Shown here piece by piece: positions 1 through 10,012 of a stretch of 48,539 nucleotides of DNA. Numbering within the stretch: the stretch's first letter is position 1; the number at the start of each line of letters is the position of its first letter. The stretch is from assembly GCA_016873095.1 (NCBI GenBank), contig VGYC01000031.1, positions 1-48,539 of the forward strand, read 5' to 3'. The notes under the pieces are model-generated. The model was not told the DNA's origin, made no database searches, and saw only the letters and a list, made by a program, of their open reading frames with translations. Position numbers and translations under genes: made by a program. This stretch comes from Planctomycetota bacterium. Its GTDB lineage: Bacteria; Planctomycetota; Planctomycetia; Gemmatales; Gemmataceae.

Positions 1-78
1 CAAGTGCCGAATCAGCGCCAGCACCGCTGCGGGTGTCGCGGCGAGATCAGCTTCAGAAACAACCGGAGAAGCATCCAT
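1..78 (-). CDS. N-terminal fragment of a possible transposase (runs off left edge)
   Basis: An ATG at 78 on the minus strand opens 26 codons (MDASPVVSEADLAATPAAVL...) that continue off the left edge. The short Asp/Glu-rich leader followed by an Ala/Leu helix resembles the N-terminus of IS66-type transposases, which carry a similar leader before a coiled coil. This is recollection of family style from only 26 residues, so the family assignment is weak. No clear ribosome binding site is visible. If it is an insertion element, it sits directly upstream of a complex I cluster that starts abruptly with nuoH. Confidence 0.35.
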   Translation of the reverse strand, partial: MDASPVVSEADLAATPAAVLALIRHL

Positions 79-380
79 GCCAGCTGCAAGGATACCCCAT
101 TCCGAGTAGAAAACGCTAGACTGACCTGTGAACGGTTACGGTTCTTCCCGTGTGCCTTGTCAGGTCCATTGCGGCCGTCTCCGCCGACGGTCCGGAAACA
201 GACGTACATTACCTTTGATCGATGCCTTCGCAATTCTACCAACCCGACCGCTCGCCGCCACTCCCAACTCGACTCCTGATCCCTGCTGCCTGGCTCCTGA
301 CTCTTGACCCCAGCCCGACACTGGCCAACCGCCGCGCTGCACCATAAAGTAACGCCCATTACGCGAGGAATCCATCCGGT
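79..380. other. Intergenic region upstream of nuoH
   Basis: This is a 302-bp spacer between the leftward partial gene and nuoH. No ORF in it has recognisable protein character. A GAGGAA stretch at about 365-370 may be the ribosome binding site of nuoH. The spacer must hold the promoter of the nuo genes if they are transcribed from here, but no clear -35/-10 pair could be picked out. Confidence 0.5.
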
Positions 381-1673
381 TTGGAGCGGGATGCCGTGGG
401 CGAACTTCTCAGCGGAATTTTTTCCTCTCCTTACTGGCCTTACGCGCTGGCCTTGGTCTCGGCCATGCTGCTCATCGGCTTCATGCTGGTGTCGGCCATC
501 TTCTCGGTTTGGATGGAGCGAAAGGTCGCGGGCCGTATCCAGGATCGACTCGGTCCAACGCGCGTCGGCGGCAAGTTCGGCTGGCTGCAAACCCTCGCCG
601 ACGGCATGAAGCTGCTCGTCAAGGAAGACATCATCCCCGCCTCGGCCGATCACTTTCTCTTCCGCCTGGGGCCGTATATCGCCCTGGTCGGCTCGTTCCT
701 GGCGTTCATTGCCCTGCCCTACGGCAACAATGTCGTCGCCAATGACATGAACATCGCCGTCTTCTTCATGCTGGCGGTGCTGTCCACGGAAGTTTTCGGC
801 GTCATCCTCATCGGCTACGGCTCGGGGAGCAAGTGGTCGCTGTTTGGCGGCATGCGCGAGGCTGCCCAGATGGTGAGCTACGAGGTGCCAATGGCCCTGT
901 GCGTCATCGTGCCGGTGATCGTGGCGCATACGATGAACCTGAGCGATTTCGCCCGCGTCGATCCCAGCGCGCCGATGCTGGAGTCACGCAGCCTGATGTG
1001 GAACTGGTACATCTTCCACGACCCGTTCACGTTCTGCGCCTTCTGGACGTACTTCACCTGCGCGACGGCCAGCTGCAAGCGCGCTCCCTTTGACCTGGCC
1101 GAGGCGGAGAGCGAACTCGTGGCCGGGTTTCACACGGAATACAGCGGCTTTCGCTGGCTATCGATCTTCATGGCCGAGTATGGCAGCATGTTCGCCGTCA
1201 GCGGCATTGCCTGCCTGCTTTTCCTGGGCGGCTGGCACATCGGAGTCTTGCCGGACGATATCAGCAATCTGCTGGGCGGATACAACGGCGCCAGCAACAT
1301 TTACCTTTGGGTTCTGGGCAATGTCGTCAACGTCGTCGTCTTCATTGCCAAGGGCTGGACACTGGTGTTCATCATGATGTGGGTGCGCTGGACGTTGCCG
1401 CGGCTGCGCATCGATCAGGTGATGATGACCTGTCTCAAGTATCTACTGCCGATCAGCTGTGTCCTGCTCATGGGAGTGAGCATGTGGAGCCTGCTGGTCC
1501 CGTACGTGGTGCAGAAGTACTTTCCATGGGGCATGTTCGCCGCCTGCATCCTCCTCGGACTGATGGTCCTTCGGCAGATGATTTTCTGGGCCAAGGAGCC
1601 GCCCGGCACCGGCATGCCCGGCATGTGGAGCATGACGGGCATGAGCAGCTATCAAGGAGCAAAGCCAAAGTGA
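381..1673 (+). CDS. nuoH: NADH-quinone oxidoreductase subunit H
   Basis: Subunit H (ND1 family) of complex I joins the peripheral arm to the membrane arm and forms part of the quinone-binding cavity. Typical segments are present: SVWMERKVAGRIQDRLGPTR near residue 43, LADGMKLLVKEDIIP, YGSGSKWSLFGGMREAAQ, and the APFDLAEAESELVAGFHTEY segment with its conserved acidic cluster. Several hydrophobic helices follow. The 430 residues are longer than the ~325 of E. coli NuoH, with extra sequence after SGFRW and at the C-terminus. The start is taken as TTG at 381 because an in-frame stop lies at 345-347 and no ATG or GTG precedes the first conserved helix except GTG 396; GAGGAA lies about 10 nt upstream. 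It is the first gene of an H-J-K-L-M-N run. Confidence 0.95.
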   Translation: MERDAVGELLSGIFSSPYWPYALALVSAMLLIGFMLVSAIFSVWMERKVAGRIQDRLGPTRVGGKFGWLQTLADGMKLLVKEDIIPASADHFLFRLGPYIALVGSFLAFIALPYGNNVVANDMNIAVFFMLAVLSTEVFGVILIGYGSGSKWSLFGGMREAAQMVSYEVPMALCVIVPVIVAHTMNLSDFARVDPSAPMLESRSLMWNWYIFHDPFTFCAFWTYFTCATASCKRAPFDLAEAESELVAGFHTEYSGFRWLSIFMAEYGSMFAVSGIACLLFLGGWHIGVLPDDISNLLGGYNGASNIYLWVLGNVVNVVVFIAKGWTLVFIMMWVRWTLPRLRIDQVMMTCLKYLLPISCVLLMGVSMWSLLVPYVVQKYFPWGMFAACILLGLMVLRQMIFWAKEPPGTGMPGMWSMTGMSSYQGAKPK

Positions 1674-1686
1674 TTATTGAAGTTTG

Positions 1687-1711
1687 ATTTTTTTGATTGC
1701 CAATCAAAAAA
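1687..1711. repeat. AT-rich hairpin between nuoH and nuoJ
   Basis: TTTTTTGATT (1689-1698) and AATCAAAAAA (1702-1711) form a perfect 10-bp stem around a GCC loop, followed by further CAAAAATC copies up to about 1724. It is far more AT-rich than its surroundings. It occupies the place between nuoH and nuoJ where nuoI often lies. It could be a weak terminator/attenuator or a repeat-family member. Confidence 0.6.
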
Positions 1712-1738
1712 CAAAAATCAAAAATTCAAGCGTGTGAT

Positions 1739-2377
1739 ATGGACTCAGTTGCGCAGCCAATTCTGTTCTGGATCATCGCGACCGCGACGGCGACCTGCGC
1801 CATTGCCGTCGTGGTGTCGCAGAACATTGTGCGCGCGGCGACGTGGCTGTTGTTTTCGCTGGGTGGGACCGCGGGCATCTTCTTCTTGCTCGGGGCCGAC
1901 CTCGTTGGGGCCACGCAGATTCTCGTCTATGTCGGCGGGACGCTGATTCTGCTGGTCTTTGGCGTGATGCTGACAGCGCAGGGGCCATTCATCACCATGA
2001 AGACGGGAGCGGCGGAGTGGGTGATCTCGGCCGTCGTTGGCTTGCTCTTCTTCGGCGTGCTCGCCGTGACGGCGTTTTCCGTCGGCAGCGTTGCGGCGAA
2101 GAACGACGGCAGACTGGAACCGCCCGGCCGCACCGTCAAGGAGTATGCACCCAAATTGAACCTTGTGGAAGCCTCGAAGTCGGCGAGTTCCTCCGCCATC
2201 CTGGGCCAGGGTTTTCTCGGCGTCGGTGTCGGGCCGGCCCATCTGAATGCCAAGGGCAAGCCGGAGCGGGCCAACTACTTGCTGCCGTTTGAAATCGTCT
2301 CGGTGCATCTGCTCGTGGTGCTGATCGGCGCCGCCTATCTCGCCCGGGCCAAGCGACGGCGACGGGGGACGGCATGA
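1739..2377 (+). CDS. nuoJ: NADH-quinone oxidoreductase subunit J
   Basis: Subunit J (ND6 family) is a small membrane-arm protein that couples quinone chemistry to proton movement. The conserved ND6 segment LLGADLVGATQILVYVGGTL is present within the second and third hydrophobic helices. The protein is 212 residues from ATG 1739, near the usual size; an upstream TTG at 1697 would add 14 residues translated from the AT-rich hairpin region and is less likely. A polar stretch rich in Lys, Glu and Ser lies between helix 4 and the last helix. The last four bases overlap the nuoK start (ATGA), so the two are probably translationally coupled. Confidence 0.93.
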   Translation: MDSVAQPILFWIIATATATCAIAVVVSQNIVRAATWLLFSLGGTAGIFFLLGADLVGATQILVYVGGTLILLVFGVMLTAQGPFITMKTGAAEWVISAVVGLLFFGVLAVTAFSVGSVAAKNDGRLEPPGRTVKEYAPKLNLVEASKSASSSAILGQGFLGVGVGPAHLNAKGKPERANYLLPFEIVSVHLLVVLIGAAYLARAKRRRRGTA

Positions 2378-2688
2378 GCCCGATCGGCCTGGAACATTAC
2401 CTGACCTTGGCGGCGATTCTGTTCGTGTGCGGGGCCGTCTGCATGGCCACCAAGCGCAACGCCATCGGCGTGCTCATCGGCGTCGAACTGGTCTTGAACG
2501 GGGCCAACATCAACCTCGTCGCCTTTGCCCACTTCAATCCTGCCTTCGAGATCGAGGGCATGACCTTCGCCCTCTTCGTCATCGTGCTGGCGGCGGCGGA
2601 AGCGGCCGTGGCGCTGGCCATCGTCCTCAACTTCTACAACAACCACACCACGGTGGATGTCGATACGGCCGAGGACCTGAAAGGTTAG
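2374..2688 (+). CDS. nuoK: NADH-quinone oxidoreductase subunit K
   Basis: Subunit K (ND4L family) is a three-helix membrane subunit with conserved helix glutamates involved in proton transfer. The family pattern is clear: GLEHYLTLAAILFVCG, then GVLIGVELVLNGANINLVAF with the conserved Glu, then LFVIVLAAAEAAVALAIVL with the second Glu. The length of 104 residues matches the family (about 100). The start overlaps the nuoJ stop by four bases, and nuoL begins nine bases after its stop. Confidence 0.96.
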   Translation: MSPIGLEHYLTLAAILFVCGAVCMATKRNAIGVLIGVELVLNGANINLVAFAHFNPAFEIEGMTFALFVIVLAAAEAAVALAIVLNFYNNHTTVDVDTAEDLKG

Positions 2689-2696
2689 TGACTGTA

Positions 2697-5381
2697 ATGC
2701 TTCCCCTGGACAAGCATCCCGGTTTGATCTACGTGGTGGCGACATTGTTGCCGCTCGCGTCGTTCGTGATCCTGCTGATCGCGGGCGGGGTGCGTCAATA
2801 CCTGCGGCCGCGCAAGCAAGAAAGCTCCCTGGCTGGTACCCTGTACACGTTGCTTGGCGGCGACGCGCCGGGCAAGACCGCCGCCTACGTCGCCACGGCC
2901 GCCATCGGCCTGGCCTTTCTGTGCGCTGTTTACGGCTTCGTCAAGTTCAACAGCGAGGCCCATCATCTGAGCCACGAGATCAAGCACCTCAAGGAAGCGA
3001 TCGTCGAGCTGAAGCACGAGGCCGAGCACGAAGGCGACAAGTTCGAGGCCAAGCTCAAGGCCAAGCAGGGCGAACTTGCGGAGAAGGAAGGACGCTGGTC
3101 CGGGCGCGTGAACTGGGTCGTGATCCTGCCGGGCGGCCTGAACGACAACAAGCACGGCACCGCACTGCAGGTCGGCTTCTACATCGATCAGCTCTCGGCC
3201 GTGATGTTCGCGATGGTGACGTTCATTGCCACGCTCATACATCTCTTCTCGATCGGCTACATGAGCGAGGAACTGCACCAGCCTGTGGCCGATCACGAGG
3301 TGCACACCGCGCACGGGCACTTGCATCGCCGCGGCCGCTTCGGCCGCTTCTTCCTGTTCCTGTCGCTCTTTTGCTTCTCGATGCTCAATCTCATCATCGC
3401 CGACAACCTGTTTCAGGTGTTCGTGAGCTGGGAGCTGGTGGGCATCTGCTCGTTCCTGCTGATCGGCTTCTATTATGAGCGCACCAGCGCGTCGAACGCG
3501 GCCAACAAAGCATTCATCACCAATCGCGTCGGCGACGCCGGCTTCATCATCGGCCTGCTGATCGTCTGGACCTACGTCGGCACATTGAACTTTCAGGAAG
3601 TGTTCGCGCGGATTCGCTGTCCGGACAAGGCGTTCTCGGCCGCACGCGGCGAGCACGGCAAGGTCGTGTCGCTGGAGTACGCCGGGCTGATCGTCCGCGC
3701 CAATCCGCAAGGCTCCAAGTCCGCCAACGAAGGTGACATGGTCAGCATCCTGAAGCCGGACGAAAGCATTCGCGCTGACACCCGTGTCATCATTTTCCCG
3801 CGCGAGCCGGACGGACACTTCGAGGGCGTCGGGCCGCAGTCACGCGCCGAAGTCAAGGAAATCGACGTGTTCGAGCGGCCCAGGCCCGACCAGTACAGTT
3901 CGATGCCATACTGGCTGCTGGTGGCGGCGGGGCTGGGAATCTTCCTGGGCTGCGTCGGCAAGTCCGCGCAGTTTCCGCTACACGTCTGGTTGCCGGACGC
4001 CATGGAAGGCCCGACCCCGGTCAGCGCGCTCATTCATGCCGCGACCATGGTGGCGGCGGGAGTCTATCTGGTCGGGCGTTGCTTTCCGCTGTTCACGCCG
4101 GAAGCGCAGCTGGTGATAGCCTACACCGGGGCCATCACGCTCACGGTGGCGGCCAGCATCGCCGTGGTCATGACCGATATCAAGAAGGTCCTCGCCTATT
4201 CCACCGTCAGCCAGCTCGGCTACATGATGCTGGCCCTGGGCGTCGGCGGCTGGGTGGCCGGCCTGTTCCACCTCATCACGCATGCCTTCTTCAAGGCGCT
4301 CTTGTTCCTGGGCTCCGGCAGCGTCATCTATGGCTGCCATCACCAGCAAGACATGCTCAAGATGGGCGGGCTGTATCCAAAGATGAAGATCACGGCCATC
4401 ACCATGCTGACGGGCGTGCTGGCCATCGGCGGCATCCCGCTCTTCAGCGGCTATTACAGCAAGGACGCCATCATGGCCGATGCGCTCGGTTTCTTCATGG
4501 TCTACAAGCAGCACTTCCTGCTGTTCTTCCTGCCGCTCATCACGGCCGGCATCACGGCGTTTTACATGTCGCGGATGTGGTTCCTGACCTTTACCGGCAA
4601 GCCGCGTGACGCGCATGTCCACGAGCACGCCCACGAGTCGCCGTGGATCATGACGGTGCCGCTCATCATCCTGGCGTTCTTCAGCGTCAGCATCGCCTGG
4701 GGACCGGAGGAGGTCGCGCTGGAAAACACGTTGCATCACGCCATGCCGCACGCCGTGATGGCAGACTTTGGCGTCGAGCCGCTGGTGGACTCCGTGATCG
4801 TGCGAACGCCCGACGGCAGCAAGCGACGCGAGTTGACCTGGTCCGGCGGCAAGACGAAACCCTTGAGCGAGAATAGCCGGCACCTTGCCCATGAATACCA
4901 CGATCTGGCCGGCACGATGGCACTGGGCATGGGCTTGGCGGGCATCTTGCTGGCGGCGTTGCTCTACTACTTCCGCGTGCTGGACCCGGCCGATAGCAAG
5001 GAGCAGTTTCCCGGCGTCTATCGCCTGCTGGCCAGCAAGTGGTACTTCGACGAGCTTTACAGCGCGATCCTGGTTCGACCGGCGCTGGCGGTCGCGAACT
5101 GGTTCCGCGCTTTCGACACCAATGTGATCGATGGTGTGGTGGATAGCACGGCCCTGGCCACCGTGAAGACGTCGTTCTGGAGCGGCCGCTTCGACAACGG
5201 CATCATCGACGGCCTGGTCAACTTGACGGCGAGCGTGTGCTTCGCCATCGGCGCCTGGTTGCGCCGCTTCCAGACCGGCTACATCCGCAGCTATATCCTG
5301 TTCCTGGTGCTGGCGGCCGTCGCCATCTGGGTCATCATGAGTTTCCTGTTCGGCACCGGAGCGCCGGCCGCAGGACATTGA
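2697..5381 (+). CDS. nuoL: NADH-quinone oxidoreductase subunit L, enlarged
   Basis: Subunit L (ND5 family) is the terminal antiporter-like proton pump of complex I and carries the long lateral helix. Conserved signatures: SWELVGICSFLLIGFYY with the proton-channel Glu (about residue 246), GKSAQFPLHVWLPDAMEGPT with the TM7 Lys (about 422), and VSALIHAATMVAAGVYL. It has 894 residues against 613 in E. coli. Two hydrophilic additions stand out: a charged probable coiled coil at about 86-135, and a soluble block of about 95 residues (305-400) in the loop just before broken helix TM7. ATG 2697 is chosen; GTG 2688, overlapping the nuoK stop, is in frame and possible. Confidence 0.94.
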   Translation: MLPLDKHPGLIYVVATLLPLASFVILLIAGGVRQYLRPRKQESSLAGTLYTLLGGDAPGKTAAYVATAAIGLAFLCAVYGFVKFNSEAHHLSHEIKHLKEAIVELKHEAEHEGDKFEAKLKAKQGELAEKEGRWSGRVNWVVILPGGLNDNKHGTALQVGFYIDQLSAVMFAMVTFIATLIHLFSIGYMSEELHQPVADHEVHTAHGHLHRRGRFGRFFLFLSLFCFSMLNLIIADNLFQVFVSWELVGICSFLLIGFYYERTSASNAANKAFITNRVGDAGFIIGLLIVWTYVGTLNFQEVFARIRCPDKAFSAARGEHGKVVSLEYAGLIVRANPQGSKSANEGDMVSILKPDESIRADTRVIIFPREPDGHFEGVGPQSRAEVKEIDVFERPRPDQYSSMPYWLLVAAGLGIFLGCVGKSAQFPLHVWLPDAMEGPTPVSALIHAATMVAAGVYLVGRCFPLFTPEAQLVIAYTGAITLTVAASIAVVMTDIKKVLAYSTVSQLGYMMLALGVGGWVAGLFHLITHAFFKALLFLGSGSVIYGCHHQQDMLKMGGLYPKMKITAITMLTGVLAIGGIPLFSGYYSKDAIMADALGFFMVYKQHFLLFFLPLITAGITAFYMSRMWFLTFTGKPRDAHVHEHAHESPWIMTVPLIILAFFSVSIAWGPEEVALENTLHHAMPHAVMADFGVEPLVDSVIVRTPDGSKRRELTWSGGKTKPLSENSRHLAHEYHDLAGTMALGMGLAGILLAALLYYFRVLDPADSKEQFPGVYRLLASKWYFDELYSAILVRPALAVANWFRAFDTNVIDGVVDSTALATVKTSFWSGRFDNGIIDGLVNLTASVCFAIGAWLRRFQTGYIRSYILFLVLAAVAIWVIMSFLFGTGAPAAGH

Positions 5382-5386
5382 TTTCC

Positions 5387-5480
5387 GTAGCCACAAGCTG
5401 CCAGCTTGTGGCGGAACGGGCTGGGGACTTGGAACGCGGATCTTGACGAAGAGCCGACAAGCTGGCAGCTTGTCGCTACG
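5387..5480. repeat. Pair of inverted palindromic repeats between nuoL and nuoM
   Basis: Two related palindromes lie in inverted orientation: CCACAAGCTG with CAGCTTGTGG (5391-5411), and CGACAAGCTG with CAGCTTGTCG (5455-5475). Each has 10-bp arms around one centre base. The unit is flanked by GTAGC on the left and GCTAC on the right, so the whole 94 bp is roughly symmetric. This looks like a dispersed repeat pair inserted in the operon spacer. Confidence 0.75.
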
Positions 5481-5493
5481 AGAAATGCTAGCC

Positions 5494-7407
<1,914 letters not shown>

Positions 7408-7418
7408 TCTGAAGATCG

Positions 7419-7509
7419 TTTTCAGTGTTCCGTTTTCAGTGTTCAGCAAGAAAGAATACCAAGAATTGAACACTGAAAACTGGCACTGAAAACTGAACAC
7501 TGAAAACTG
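7419..7509. repeat. TTTTCAGTGTTCAG repeat cluster upstream of nuoN
   Basis: Two direct copies of TTTTCAGTGTTC (7419-7430 and 7433-7446) are followed by three inverted copies of the same core (GAACACTGAAAAC and variants, about 7468-7509). Together they can fold into a large hairpin in the nuoM-nuoN spacer. The same core recurs at 9792-9808 and 14730-14776. Confidence 0.85.
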
Positions 7510-7514
7510 TTGTC

Positions 7515-9161
7515 ATGACTCCGCGAACGCTGATCAATCTGACCGATAACATGAGCCGGGACTTGCCCGCGTTCTTGCCCGAGCTGGTGCTGTGCGGGGC
7601 CATCGTGCTCATGCTGCTTTTTCGCCTGTTCGCACGCTTCGATCAGAAACACATGGGCTGGGTCGCCCTGGTTCTCACCGTCTACGCTCTCATTGTCAGC
7701 ATCGTGCAATGGCAGGGCGGCATCTACGATCCCCGACCCGTTGACGTCAAGTCGCTGGAGCTCTTCTCCGGCATGCTCGTCTACGATAACCTGACGATCT
7801 TCCTGCGCATGTTTCTGCTGGCCTTCGCGGTGCTGCTCATCTGGCTGTGCTTGATGACCGGCATTCCGGATCGTGAGGATTCCGCCGACTTTTTTTGCCT
7901 GGTGCTCGGGGCGACGCTGGGGATGTCGATCATGGCGTCGGCCAACCACCTGCTCATGATTTTCATGGGCGTCGAGATGGCGAGCTTGCCGAGCTACGCC
8001 CTGGCCGGCTTCCTCAAGGGCCGGCGGCAAAGCAGCGAGGCGGCGCTCAAGTATGTTGTGTACGGCGGCGGCGCCGCCGGCATCATGCTCTACGGCATTA
8101 GCCTGCTGGCCGGCCGCTTCGGCACCGGCTATCTTCCCGATGTCGCCGCCTTCATGGCCGCCAATCCGCTCGATCCGCTGGTGCTGCTCGGGACGCTGTT
8201 CGTGCTGATCGGCGTCGGCTTCAAGCTGGCCGCCGTGCCGTTTCACTTCTGGTGTCCCGACGTGTTCGAGGGGGCCAGCGCGGAGGTGGCGGCGTTCCTG
8301 TCGGTCGCGTCCAAAGGGGCAGCTCTGGCCATGCTGGCTCGCATCGTGCTCGGCCTGGGCGGACTTGCCGAACCACAGTTCGATCCGCAGGTCTGGGAAC
8401 GCGTCGCGCCCTATCTGGTCCCCGTGCTGGCCGTGTTCGCCGCAGTCACCGTGACTTTCGGCAACCTGGCCGCCTACACGCAGACCAATCTCAAGCGCCT
8501 GCTCGCCTATTCGACCATCGCCCACGCCGGCTTCATGATGCTCGGCCTGGCGACCATGACGCGCGACGGCGTCAGTGCGGTGCTCGTCTATCTCATCGTC
8601 TACCTGTTCATGAATCTCGGCGCCTTTGCGGTCGTGGCTTTCCTGCGAAACGTGACCGGCTCGGAAGACATGCGCGATTTTCGCGGCCTCATCCACCGCG
8701 CTCCGGTGCTGGTCGTCACCCTCGCCGTGTTTCTGTTGAGCCTGCTGGGCTTGCCGCCGCTGGCGGGATTCGCCGCCAAGTTCCAGATCTTCAGCGCTCT
8801 CTTTGACGCCGGGCGCAATTACGGCAGTCCGGGCGTCGGACAGCCTGGACTCAGCGGCGTGATGTATGCCCTCCTCGTCATTGGCGGCCTGAACACGGTC
8901 CTGAGCCTTTTCTATTATTTGAAACCGCTCAAGATCATGATCCTCGACAAGCCGCTGGAGGAAGTGGAGGACCGACCCTGCGAGCCGTTGCCCATTCCCT
9001 GGTTGCCCAACCTGTACGCCGGGTTTCTGGCCTTCGTGATCCTGGCTGTCGGCATCTTCTGGGGGCCGCTGGCGAATGCCGGCGGCGAGGCGGTGAATCG
9101 CTTCCATGCCGCGTCCGCTGAGACGGGCGGTGTCCCGGTGGCGCGCGGAGGTCAGCCATGA
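7515..9161 (+). CDS. nuoN: NADH-quinone oxidoreductase subunit N
   Basis: Subunit N (ND2 family) is the third antiporter-like pump of the membrane arm. Conserved features: FMGVEMASLPSYALAGFLKG (channel Glu), GFKLAAVPFHFWCPDVFEGA (TM7 Lys and broken helix), and LKRLLAYSTIAHAGFMMLGL. It is 548 residues, slightly longer than E. coli NuoN (485), and lacks a large soluble block like those in its NuoL and NuoM neighbours. ATG 7515 follows directly after the repeat cluster; Met13 (7551) is an alternative start. Its stop overlaps the ATG of the next gene by four bases, making that gene part of the same transcript. Confidence 0.94.
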   Translation: MTPRTLINLTDNMSRDLPAFLPELVLCGAIVLMLLFRLFARFDQKHMGWVALVLTVYALIVSIVQWQGGIYDPRPVDVKSLELFSGMLVYDNLTIFLRMFLLAFAVLLIWLCLMTGIPDREDSADFFCLVLGATLGMSIMASANHLLMIFMGVEMASLPSYALAGFLKGRRQSSEAALKYVVYGGGAAGIMLYGISLLAGRFGTGYLPDVAAFMAANPLDPLVLLGTLFVLIGVGFKLAAVPFHFWCPDVFEGASAEVAAFLSVASKGAALAMLARIVLGLGGLAEPQFDPQVWERVAPYLVPVLAVFAAVTVTFGNLAAYTQTNLKRLLAYSTIAHAGFMMLGLATMTRDGVSAVLVYLIVYLFMNLGAFAVVAFLRNVTGSEDMRDFRGLIHRAPVLVVTLAVFLLSLLGLPPLAGFAAKFQIFSALFDAGRNYGSPGVGQPGLSGVMYALLVIGGLNTVLSLFYYLKPLKIMILDKPLEEVEDRPCEPLPIPWLPNLYAGFLAFVILAVGIFWGPLANAGGEAVNRFHAASAETGGVPVARGGQP

Positions 9162-9613
9162 ACGAAATGATTGAGGCAACCGTTGATCCCGCCAGCCTGG
9201 CCATCCTCCATGACCTGGTCCGCCGCGAGGGTCGCTCATTGCTGCAATACGTCAGCGAGTCGTTTCCATGGACGACGCCTGATGAACGCGCCGCACTCCT
9301 CGAGTTTCAGAAGATTGTCGACGAGGACCTGGAAGGCGCTGCCCGCATTGCCCGTTTCCTGAACCGCCACAAAGTGCGAACGGGCGGCCCGCTTGGCCCG
9401 TTTCCGATGGCCTTCACCAACATCAACTACATGTCGCTCGAGCACCTGCTGCCGATCTTGCAAGACAATCAGCGCCGCCGCATCGATGAGCTGACCGCTG
9501 ACCTGAAGAAGGTCGCCGATCCCGAATGCCGGCGCCATCTGGAAGCCTTCATCGATCTCAAGCGCCGTCATCTCGCCAGGCTGGAAAGCATGCTCAGGCC
9601 GCTTGCTTCCTGA
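9158..9613 (+). CDS. Small helical protein translationally coupled to nuoN
   Basis: This 151-residue soluble protein starts inside the nuoN stop (ATGA overlap). It has no signal peptide or membrane segment. It is predicted to be nearly all helical, with acidic/aromatic stretches such as LLQYVSESFPWTTPDERAAL, DEDLEGAARIARFLNRH and HLEAFIDLKRRHLARLE. The repeated Glu/His pairs give it a ferritin-like or four-helix-bundle look, but no metal-binding pattern can be proved. The family was not recognised. Its coupling to nuoN suggests a role with complex I, for example assembly, but this is inference from position only. Confidence 0.75.
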   Translation: MNEMIEATVDPASLAILHDLVRREGRSLLQYVSESFPWTTPDERAALLEFQKIVDEDLEGAARIARFLNRHKVRTGGPLGPFPMAFTNINYMSLEHLLPILQDNQRRRIDELTADLKKVADPECRRHLEAFIDLKRRHLARLESMLRPLAS

Positions 9614-9629
9614 CTCCCAGCTGCTGAAG

Positions 9630-9703
9630 TTGCGGGAGCGGGACTCGAACCCGCGTCGTAGGGCTTATGAGACCCTGCTGGTACCTCTCCAGTCCACCCC
9701 GCA
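9630..9703 (-). tRNA. tRNA-Met (CAT)
   Basis: The minus strand gives a 74-nt cloverleaf: acceptor TGCGGGG with TCCCGCA, anticodon stem AGGGT/GCCCT around CTCATAA (anticodon CAT), and T arm GCGGG-TTCGAGT-CCCGC. Discriminator is A; CCA is not encoded. The 1-72 pair is T-A, which argues against an initiator tRNA. The D arm pairs only as CTGG/CCAG, two bases later than usual. A tRNA-Ile2 with modified CAT cannot be excluded. Confidence 0.88.
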
Positions 9704-9717
9704 AGAAACTCGACGAC

Positions 9718-9789
9718 TGATCCCGGATGGATTCGAACCATCGCTTTCCTGGATGTGAGCCAGGCTCCCGGCCACTGGACCACGGGACC
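9718..9789 (-). tRNA. tRNA-Val (CAC)
   Basis: A 72-nt cloverleaf on the minus strand: acceptor GGTCCCG/CGGGATC, anticodon stem CCTGG/CCAGG around CTCACAT (anticodon CAC), T arm GATGG-TTCGAAT-CCATC, discriminator A. CCA is not encoded. Confidence 0.92.
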
Positions 9790-9791
9790 AT

Positions 9792-9808
9792 CTGAACACT
9801 GAAAACTG
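9792..9808. repeat. Single copy of the GAACACTGAAAACTG repeat between tRNA genes
   Basis: CTGAACACTGAAAACTG lies between tRNA-Ser and tRNA-Val. It matches the inverted-orientation core seen upstream of nuoN and between the two mcsA genes. Confidence 0.8.
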
Positions 9809-9816
9809 TGATGCAG

Positions 9817-9903
9817 CGGAAGGGACAGGACTCGAACCTGCAAGGGCTTGCGCCTCGCCCGGTTAGCAACCGGGTGCCATCGTGCCAGTTGGCTCGCCCT
9901 TCC
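9817..9903 (-). tRNA. tRNA-Ser (GCT)
   Basis: An 87-nt minus-strand tRNA with the long variable arm typical of class II. Acceptor GGAAGGG/CCCTTCC; anticodon stem CCCGG/CCGGG around TTGCTAA (anticodon GCT); T arm GCAGG-TTCGAGT-CCTGT; discriminator G, as expected for serine. Confidence 0.94.
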
Positions 9904-9928
9904 AATCAGGAAACAGTCACTCCGAAAG

Positions 9929-10000
9929 CTGTCCCGGTAGGATTCGAACCTACACCCGTCTGGTTAACGGCCAGCCGCACCACCGTTGTGCTACGGGACA
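9929..10000 (-). tRNA. tRNA-Asn (GTT) with C at position 33
   Basis: A 72-nt minus-strand cloverleaf: acceptor TGTCCCG/CGGGACA, D arm GCAC/GTGC, anticodon arm CTGG-CCGTTAA-CCAG (anticodon GTT), T arm GTAGG-TTCGAAT-CCTAC, discriminator G as expected for asparagine. The base before the anticodon is C where nearly all tRNAs have U33. Confidence 0.9.
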
Positions 10001-10012
10001 ATCAGTCAACAG

